A DNA stretch of 64,000 nt from Bacillota bacterium. Its GTDB lineage: Bacteria > Bacillota > Clostridia > Peptostreptococcales > Anaerovoracaceae. Positions within the stretch are counted from its first letter, which is position 1, and every line of letters starts with the position of its first letter. The notes under the pieces were generated by a model. It saw nothing but the letters and a program-made list of their open reading frames with translations. It searched no databases and was not told the origin of the DNA. The DNA is taken from NCBI GenBank assembly GCA_029239605.1, contig JARBUO010000001.1, positions 1 through 64,000 of the forward strand, written 5' to 3'. Made by a program: the position numbers and the translations under genes. Of the stretch, positions 57,582 through 64,000 are shown one piece after another.

Positions 57582-59261
57582 TTATACTTCCAGGAAGATC
57601 GGCAGGATCACCGGGCTTCTCTTGGTCTTTTCGTAGATAAAGTTCTTCAGCTCATCCTTAACAGCGTTCTTCAGGCCGGCCCAATCTCTCAGGCCTCCTT
57701 CATAACACTTGTTTAATCTGGCACTGACGGCCATCTTTGCGGAATTCATCAGATCTTCATTCTCTCTCACGTAAACAAACCCTCTGGAGATAATGTCCGG
57801 TCCCGAACAAATCATTCCTGTGCTCTTGTCAATGGCTGCAACTACAATGATCAGCCCTGATTCTGAGAGCAGTTTTCGGTCTCTCAATACGATATTTCCC
57901 ACATCGCCAACACCGAGACCATCCACAAGAATTGCGGAGGCGGAAACTTCCTCTTTGGCTTTTACCACCTTATCTTTTGTCAGATGAAGCACCTGTCCGT
58001 TTTCCAGGATATAGGTGTTCTCTGCCGGCATACCAAGGCTCTCTGCAAGAAGAGCGTGCTGTTTCAGATGTCTGTACTCGCCATGAACCGGCATAAAAAA
58101 TTTCGGTTTGATCAGAGAATGAATCAGCTTCAGCTCCTCGGAGCAGGCATGACCGGAAACGTGTATATCCGCAATATCGGAGTAGATTACGTCTGCGCCC
58201 TTCTCAAAGAGTTTATTCACAACATTTGAAATGGTTTTTTCATTGCCTGGGATCGGGCTGGAAGAGAGAATTACCATATCCCCTCTCTTGATCTGCACTG
58301 CCTTATGGTCGGAAGAAGCCATCCTGGAAAGAGCGGACATTGGCTCCCCTTGACTTCCCGTGGTGATGATCACCAGCTGATTATCCGGTATATGCTTAAT
58401 CTTGTTGATATCCACAAAAACGTTCTCCGGAACTTTTAAATATCCCAATTCGATGGCCAGATTTACTACATTGACCATGCTTCGTCCAGAGATTGCCACC
58501 TTTCTTCCATACATCACCGCGGTGTCAACAATGCGCTGCACACGGTGAACATTGGAGGAAAAGGTAGCAATGAGAATTCTTGCTTCCGAATTGCGGAAAA
58601 TATTCTCCAGCGTTACGCCAACCGTTTTTTCCGAAGCGGTATACCCTTTTCTTTCTGCATTGGTACTATCAGCGAGCATCAGCAGAACACCCTTGTGTCC
58701 AAGCTCTGCCAGGCGCTGAAAATCGATGGGCTCTCCGTCAATGGGCGTATAGTCGATTTTGAAATCCCCCGTATGAAAAACCACGCCTGCCGGTGTGTCA
58801 ATGGCCAGGCAAATGGCGTCGGCAATGGAGTGGGTGGTTCTGATGGTATCAATCTTGAACTCACCGATTTTAACCGTCTGACCGGCCTTAATGGTGTTCA
58901 GCTTGCCCTTGATTCCATGCTCCTTCAATTTATTATCAACCAATCCCAGCGTCAATCTGGTTCCGTAAATAGGAATATTCAATTCCTTTAACAGATAAGG
59001 GATGGCTCCGATGTGATCTTCGTGACCATGGGTTAGAATCATGCCCTTTACCTTATCCCGATTCTTGATTAAATAGCTGAAATCGGGGATTACGATGTCG
59101 ATTCCGAACATTTCATCATCAGGAAATGATAGCCCGCAGTCGATAATCATGATGTCATTCTTGTACTCCAATACGGTCATATTCTTTCCGATTTCGTTCA
59201 GACCGCCGATTGGAATCACCTTTACCGGGCTAACTCCTCTATTATTTTCATTTGTTTTCAA
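57582..59261 (-). CDS. rnj: Ribonuclease J
   Basis: MBL motif LTHGHEDHIGAIPYLL; VHVSGHACSEELK; TTG start. Confidence 0.94.
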   Translation of the reverse strand: MKTNENNRGVSPVKVIPIGGLNEIGKNMTVLEYKNDIMIIDCGLSFPDDEMFGIDIVIPDFSYLIKNRDKVKGMILTHGHEDHIGAIPYLLKELNIPIYGTRLTLGLVDNKLKEHGIKGKLNTIKAGQTVKIGEFKIDTIRTTHSIADAICLAIDTPAGVVFHTGDFKIDYTPIDGEPIDFQRLAELGHKGVLLMLADSTNAERKGYTASEKTVGVTLENIFRNSEARILIATFSSNVHRVQRIVDTAVMYGRKVAISGRSMVNVVNLAIELGYLKVPENVFVDINKIKHIPDNQLVIITTGSQGEPMSALSRMASSDHKAVQIKRGDMVILSSSPIPGNEKTISNVVNKLFEKGADVIYSDIADIHVSGHACSEELKLIHSLIKPKFFMPVHGEYRHLKQHALLAESLGMPAENTYILENGQVLHLTKDKVVKAKEEVSASAILVDGLGVGDVGNIVLRDRKLLSESGLIIVVAAIDKSTGMICSGPDIISRGFVYVRENEDLMNSAKMAVSARLNKCYEGGLRDWAGLKNAVKDELKNFIYEKTKRSPVILPIFLEV

Positions 59262-59291
59262 ATTTTCAATCCTTTCTTATTAGTAGTCCCC

Positions 59292-59359
59292 CAATCTGCA
59301 AAGCAGATTGATGGCGGACTCATGCACAGAAATACAAATCTCCGATTTGTTGATTTCTG
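59292..59359 (-). promoter_or_regulatory. Structured 5' leader of rnj (two hairpins)
   Basis: CAATCTGC-AAA-GCAGATTG; CAGAAAT/ACAAATC-TCC-GATTTGT/tg/ATTTCTG. Confidence 0.6.
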
Positions 59360-59480
59360 CTGCCATTCTTTTCTCCGCACTTTTTCAATTCTTTGGCTGA
59401 AAAATCTCCGTAAACAGCCTGCATCCTGTGGACTGCGGTATGTTACCGATATTTGTCAGTCTTATGCTATGCCGCTAAGT

Positions 59481-61952
59481 CTATTTTACGACAATATTGA
59501 TCAATTTATTAGGCACGGCAACAATTTTTACGATTTCCTTGTCTGCCAGCAATGCCTTAACTTTATCACTGTTCATAACCGTTTCCTGGAGCTGCTCTTT
59601 GGACAATCCGTTTGGAACTTCAATCTTATCTTTCAGCTTTCCGTTGAACTGAATGACAATCTCAACAGCATCCTTGACCAGCGCCGCTTCGTCAAAATCC
59701 GGCCAGTTTTCGAGGTAAACCGTACCGTTATGGCCGGTAAACTCCCACATTTCCTCGCAGATATGCGGGGTGAACGGCGATAAAATCAGTATTAAATTCT
59801 CTACCGCTGCTTTCAAAAGTCCGAGATTCGGAGTTTCTGTTTCCTTATACCGGTAGATTTCATTGACAAGCTCCATAATAGAGCTGATTGCTGTATTGAA
59901 GTTGAATCTGCCGCCCACATCTTCCGATACCTTCTTGATGGTGGCATTCATCGCATAGTTCAACTTTTTGTCCTCATCGCTGACAGCCTGTCTTGATGCA
60001 GTCACATCCTTGAGCTTTTCATTCAGCTCAAATACAAGCCTGTGTACCCTGTTCAGGAAGCGGTAGCTTCCCTCCACCCCTGCGTCGGACCATTCAAGCT
60101 CCTTTTCCGGCGGTGATGCGAACAGAATGAACAAACGGGCTGTATCGGCTCCGTATTTGTTAATAATCTCCTCCGGGCTCACAACATTACCCTTGGACTT
60201 TGACATCTTTGTTCCATCTTTCAGCACCATTCCCTGAGTTAACAGGTTCGTGAACGGTTCGTCTGCAGCACTAAAGCCAATGTCATAGAGGAACTTTGTG
60301 AAAAATCTGGCATAAAGCAGATGCAGGATCGCATGCTCTACACCACCGATATATTGGTCAACAGGCATCCAGTAATCTGCTTTCTTCTGATCCCAGATCC
60401 GTTCCATGTTCTTTGCATCGGTATACCGTAAGAAATACCAGGAGGAATCCAGGAACGTATCCATGGTATCCGTCTCTCTTGTTGCTTTCCCGCCGCATTT
60501 TGGACAGGTGGTGTCCTTGAAAGTCGGGCTGGTTGTTAGCGGAGACTCTCCTTTGCCTGTGAAGACGACGTCCGTGGGCAGAAGAACAGGCAGATTTTCT
60601 ACCTTTTCCGGAACCCAGCCGCAGTGATCACACCAGACCATCGGTATGGGGCAGCCCCAGTATCTCTGTCTGGAAATCAGCCAATCTCTCAGTCTGAAAT
60701 TAATAGATTTGGTTCCGATATTCTTTTCCTCAAGGAATGCCACAATCTGTTCTTTTGCTGTCTCAACATCCATTCCGTCAAACTGGCCTGAATTGATCAT
60801 GGTGCCGTCGGCTTCGAAGGCTTCCTTCAAATTGTTGATATCAATCTCAGGGTTTTTCGGATCGACTACAGGTATGATATCGAGATTATATTTTTTTGCG
60901 AAATCAAAGTCTCTCTGGTCATGAGCAGGGACAGCCATAATCGCGCCTGTGCCGTAATCCATGAGAACATAGTTTGCAATATAAACAGGAACCTTCTTGC
61001 CATTCAGAGGGTTCACTGCGTATCTTCCAATGAAGATACCATCTTTTTCAAGGGTGGTAGCAGTTCTTTCAATATCAGTCATATACTGAAGCTTACTCAG
61101 GAACTCATTGACAGTACCTTCATACTCGCTGCCTGCAATGAGCTCTTTCACGTAAGGATGCTCAGGAGCAAGAACCATGTACGTTACGCCAAACAGAGTG
61201 TCCGGTCTCGTTGTGAAAATCTTCAGTTTTTTGTCAAAACCTTCGATGGAAAAGTCAACCTCACCGCCGACGCTTTTTCCGATCCAGTTTTTCTGCATGA
61301 CTTTAACCTTATTGGGCCAGCCTTCCAGGCGGTCGATATCAGTTAAAAGCCGATCCGCATAATCGGTAATTTTGAGGTACCACTGATCCAAATCCTTTTT
61401 ACCGACTGCTGTAGCGCAGCGTTCACATGCGCCGTCAACAACCTGTTCATTGGCCAATACCGTCTGACAGGAGGGACACCAGTTAACAGGGTTTTTCTTT
61501 TTGTAAGCAAGCCCCTTCTCAAAGAACTGAATAAAAATCCACTGCATCCACTTATAATAGTCAGGATGGCAAGTGGCTACTTCCCTGTCCCAATCATAGG
61601 ATAAACCGAGCTGTTTCAGCTGGTTTCTCATTTCTGCAATATTGTCCCATGTCCATACGTTAGGATGAATTCCGTGCTTGATGGCCGCATTCTCCGCAGG
61701 CAGACCGAAAGAATCCCAACCCATGGGATGAAGTACATTGTATCCGTTCATTTTCAGGTATCTTGTGGCTACATCACCAATGGAATAATTTCTGACATGT
61801 CCCATGTGAAGTTTTCCCGATGGATAGGGGAACATTTCCAGAAGATAGTACTTTTTCTTGCCTTCTTCCTCTGTTGTTTTGAAAAGCTTATTGTCCTCCC
61901 AGTGTTTTTGCCATTTGGCTTCGATTTCTCCGAAATCATAGCGCTCAATCAT
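59481..61952 (-). CDS. leuS: Leucyl-tRNA synthetase
   Basis: [26 protein letters not shown]. Confidence 0.98.
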   Translation of the reverse strand: MIERYDFGEIEAKWQKHWEDNKLFKTTEEEGKKKYYLLEMFPYPSGKLHMGHVRNYSIGDVATRYLKMNGYNVLHPMGWDSFGLPAENAAIKHGIHPNVWTWDNIAEMRNQLKQLGLSYDWDREVATCHPDYYKWMQWIFIQFFEKGLAYKKKNPVNWCPSCQTVLANEQVVDGACERCATAVGKKDLDQWYLKITDYADRLLTDIDRLEGWPNKVKVMQKNWIGKSVGGEVDFSIEGFDKKLKIFTTRPDTLFGVTYMVLAPEHPYVKELIAGSEYEGTVNEFLSKLQYMTDIERTATTLEKDGIFIGRYAVNPLNGKKVPVYIANYVLMDYGTGAIMAVPAHDQRDFDFAKKYNLDIIPVVDPKNPEIDINNLKEAFEADGTMINSGQFDGMDVETAKEQIVAFLEEKNIGTKSINFRLRDWLISRQRYWGCPIPMVWCDHCGWVPEKVENLPVLLPTDVVFTGKGESPLTTSPTFKDTTCPKCGGKATRETDTMDTFLDSSWYFLRYTDAKNMERIWDQKKADYWMPVDQYIGGVEHAILHLLYARFFTKFLYDIGFSAADEPFTNLLTQGMVLKDGTKMSKSKGNVVSPEEIINKYGADTARLFILFASPPEKELEWSDAGVEGSYRFLNRVHRLVFELNEKLKDVTASRQAVSDEDKKLNYAMNATIKKVSEDVGGRFNFNTAISSIMELVNEIYRYKETETPNLGLLKAAVENLILILSPFTPHICEEMWEFTGHNGTVYLENWPDFDEAALVKDAVEIVIQFNGKLKDKIEVPNGLSKEQLQETVMNSDKVKALLADKEIVKIVAVPNKLINIVVK

Positions 61953-61974
61953 TTAAGTTAACCTCCGTATTTCA

Positions 61975-62331
61975 TTACTGCAATTCGTTTTCATCAATTT
62001 CTAGGAAAGTACAGTCGCTCCAAACCTTTTCAATATGATATCTGTCACGCTGTTCAACGGTAAATATATTCACAATAACATCACCGAAATCAAGCAAAAT
62101 CCAGCCGGAAGTCTGTTTGCCCTCAACACTTTTTATAACGATTCCTTCCTTGGCGAACTGGTCCTCGATTTCAAGCGCCAGCGTTCCTACCTGCCTTTCA
62201 GAACCGCCCGATGCGATGACAAAATAGTCCGCAAAAGATGATTTTTCAGCGATGTCTATTACCACCACGTCCATTGCTTTCTTGTTCAAAAGAACAGCAG
62301 CTGCTTTTAATGCCACCTCTTTATTATTCAT
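61975..62331 (-). CDS. rsfS: Ribosomal silencing factor RsfS
   Basis: FADYFVIASGGSERQVGTLALEIEDQFAKEG...SGWILLDFGDVIVNIF. Confidence 0.95.
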   Translation of the reverse strand: MNNKEVALKAAAVLLNKKAMDVVVIDIAEKSSFADYFVIASGGSERQVGTLALEIEDQFAKEGIVIKSVEGKQTSGWILLDFGDVIVNIFTVEQRDRYHIEKVWSDCTFLEIDENELQ

Positions 62332-62433
62332 TCAATTTCTCCCTTCCATATTCCATTTATTGTCAGTGTCAAACAGAAAGATCTCCCTCTGATTCCATTC
62401 TGACATTGCTTAAAAATCAGTATTACTGATTTT

Positions 62434-63018
62434 CTATTCCTGATTACTGCTTTTCATTCTTTTATATAGATCGTCTCTTGCTTTTAGCGTATCCTCATCC
62501 AAATAAACGCCTCTGTTTCTGATGTACTCAATGTTTTTCTCAAGAGACTGAAGACATGCCCTGTCCAAATCTTCCATAGCAAGTTCCCGAAGTTCTTTTA
62601 CACCGGGATAAACCCTGTTTGGTTCAATGGCATCTGCCAGGTATATGATTTTTTCCAGCAGCGACATACCAGCCCTTCCGGTGGTATGAAAGCTGACTGC
62701 ATTAATTATATCCTGATCTGTAATATGATAATCTCGTTCCATAACGATTGCGGCAATTTTACTATGAACCAGATTGTTGTTGTCAAAGTAAGCCGGGCTC
62801 AGGCCGAATTCCCGAACATATCGGTTGAGCTCCTCAGCTGAAAGCCCGCGAAAGAAGTCATGAAAAAGAGCGGCAAGTTCAGCCTTTTCCACATCCTCTC
62901 CGTACAGCCTTGCTAGCTTGACCGCTTCTTCCGCAACTGCATAGGTATGGACCCGCCTCTTTTCCGTCATATTATGATCGATATAATCCATGAGCAAATT
63001 TTTATCCGTACACTGCAT
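62434..63018 (-). CDS. yqeK: YqeK HD-domain Ap4A/NAD-related hydrolase
   Basis: RRVHTYAVAEEAVKLA; LAALFHDFFRGL; HSKIAAIVMERDY; next to nadD. Confidence 0.93.
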   Translation of the reverse strand: MQCTDKNLLMDYIDHNMTEKRRVHTYAVAEEAVKLARLYGEDVEKAELAALFHDFFRGLSAEELNRYVREFGLSPAYFDNNNLVHSKIAAIVMERDYHITDQDIINAVSFHTTGRAGMSLLEKIIYLADAIEPNRVYPGVKELRELAMEDLDRACLQSLEKNIEYIRNRGVYLDEDTLKARDDLYKRMKSSNQE

Positions 63019-63065
63019 ATCTTAATTATACTACCATTTATACCCACAATTTTCAAGCTTTAATC

Positions 63066-63686
63066 CTAAAACGGTGAATCCTCAGTATAGAGCCCGTTTT
63101 CTCGAATATAAATTTCCACATCGTCAGGCAGCAAGTATTTGATACTTTTTCCTGTTCTGATTCGCTCCTTAATGTCAGAAGATGAAATCTCAACCTCTGA
63201 ATTATTGATCTGGGCAATGTGTGTTCCATATTCATCCTGAACGCGTCTGATCATCACGTTCAGCTCCTGCTCCTTATAACCCGGACGCATTCCGATGACA
63301 AACGAAAAATTTCTCAGCAGTTCTTCTGCAGAATACCACTTCTCCAAGCTCAAAAATGCGTCGGTTCCAATGATAAAATAGAGCTGCGCATCCTCACCCA
63401 TTTCTTCTTTTAAGCTTTTGAGTGTGTGGATGGTATAGGAGATACCTGGGGAATCTAATTCCTTTCTGGACACAGAAAAATAAGGATTTCCCGAAACCGC
63501 CTTCAAAAGCATTGCGTAACGGTCATCCCCCTCCGCTGTTTTGGTATGCAATTTAAACGGCTGCACCATTGCAGGCATAAAGACAACCTGATCCAGAGCA
63601 GCCTCAACACGAGCCTGCTCTGCCAGAATAAGATGTCCATAATGCACCGGATCAAAGGTGCCGCCGATAATGCCGATTTTTTTCAT
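63066..63686 (-). CDS. nadD: Nicotinate-nucleotide adenylyltransferase
   Basis: KKIGIIGGTFDPVHYGHLILAEQA; ISSSDIKERI. Confidence 0.96.
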   Translation of the reverse strand: MKKIGIIGGTFDPVHYGHLILAEQARVEAALDQVVFMPAMVQPFKLHTKTAEGDDRYAMLLKAVSGNPYFSVSRKELDSPGISYTIHTLKSLKEEMGEDAQLYFIIGTDAFLSLEKWYSAEELLRNFSFVIGMRPGYKEQELNVMIRRVQDEYGTHIAQINNSEVEISSSDIKERIRTGKSIKYLLPDDVEIYIRENGLYTEDSPF

Positions 63687-63692
63687 AGCACG

Positions 63693-64000
63693 CTACTGCT
63701 CTTTATCTGAAATTTCCACAGTCTTAATAGACAGTTCGTCCAGCTGCTCCTGGGGTACAAAGGTTGGTGCATCGCTGACCAGATCCGCTGCAGCCTGATT
63801 TTTCGGAAAGGCCATCACTTCTCTGATGCTGTGCTCACCCGAAAGGAGCATTGCAAGGCGATCAAGGCCGTAAGCCAAGCCTCCGTGAGGCGGTGTTCCA
63901 TACCGGAATGCTTCCAGCAGGAAACCGAATTTACTCTTCACCGTCTCTTCAGACAATCCAAGAACCTCAAACATCTTACGCTGAAGGACGCTGTCATGAA
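63693..64000 (-). CDS. aspS: Aspartyl-tRNA synthetase, C-terminal part (gene continues off window)
   Basis: [45 protein letters not shown]; frame open to window edge. Confidence 0.93.
   Translation of the reverse strand, partial: HDSVLQRKMFEVLGLSEETVKSKFGFLLEAFRYGTPPHGGLAYGLDRLAMLLSGEHSIREVMAFPKNQAAADLVSDAPTFVPQEQLDELSIKTVEISDKEQ

Noticed and set aside
1-64000. tRNA, rRNA, T-box or well-known riboswitch
   Set aside because: No tRNA-like CCA/TPsiC patterns, no T-box signature before alaS or leuS, and no recognised riboswitch consensus found by eye; a tRNAscan-SE/Infernal run would be decisive.

Overview
The window reads as a chromosomal segment of an endospore-forming, low-GC anaerobic Firmicute (Clostridia-like; the taxonomic placement is inference). 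Most of it is conserved core sequence. Sporulation genes: spoIVFA/FB-like, a BofC-C-like protein with spoIVB and spo0A, and spoIIIAA-AH. DNA repair: mutS, mutL, xseA, xseB. Other core genes: nifS/nifU, alaS-ireB-ruvX, miaA, tlyA, dxs, ispA, nusB, efp, mltG, rnj, leuS, rsfS, yqeK, nadD and the 3' part of aspS. There is also a complete chromosomal VanG-type cluster (vanR-vanS-vanG-vanXY-vanT). I saw no rRNA, tRNA, CRISPR array, prophage or IS element. The most interesting observations are: (1) the spoIIIA operon is split by a terminator-flanked HAD-phosphatase unit, and both halves are preceded by a near-identical ~29-bp element containing GGACAAG (SpoIIID-like box plus possible sigma-E promoter); (2) the spoIIIAF position holds only a 55-aa TM-hairpin micro-ORF, absent from the supplied ORF track, followed by two strong stem-loops; (3) a BofC-C-like protein is encoded directly upstream of spoIVB; (4) three LexA-type boxes spaced exactly 29 bp apart straddle the yneA-like promoter, with no lexA next to it; (5) 11-bp-phased direct repeats precede vanG; (6) several unexplained structured or duplicated leaders occur. 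All assignments were made by reading sequence and translations; no database search was run.
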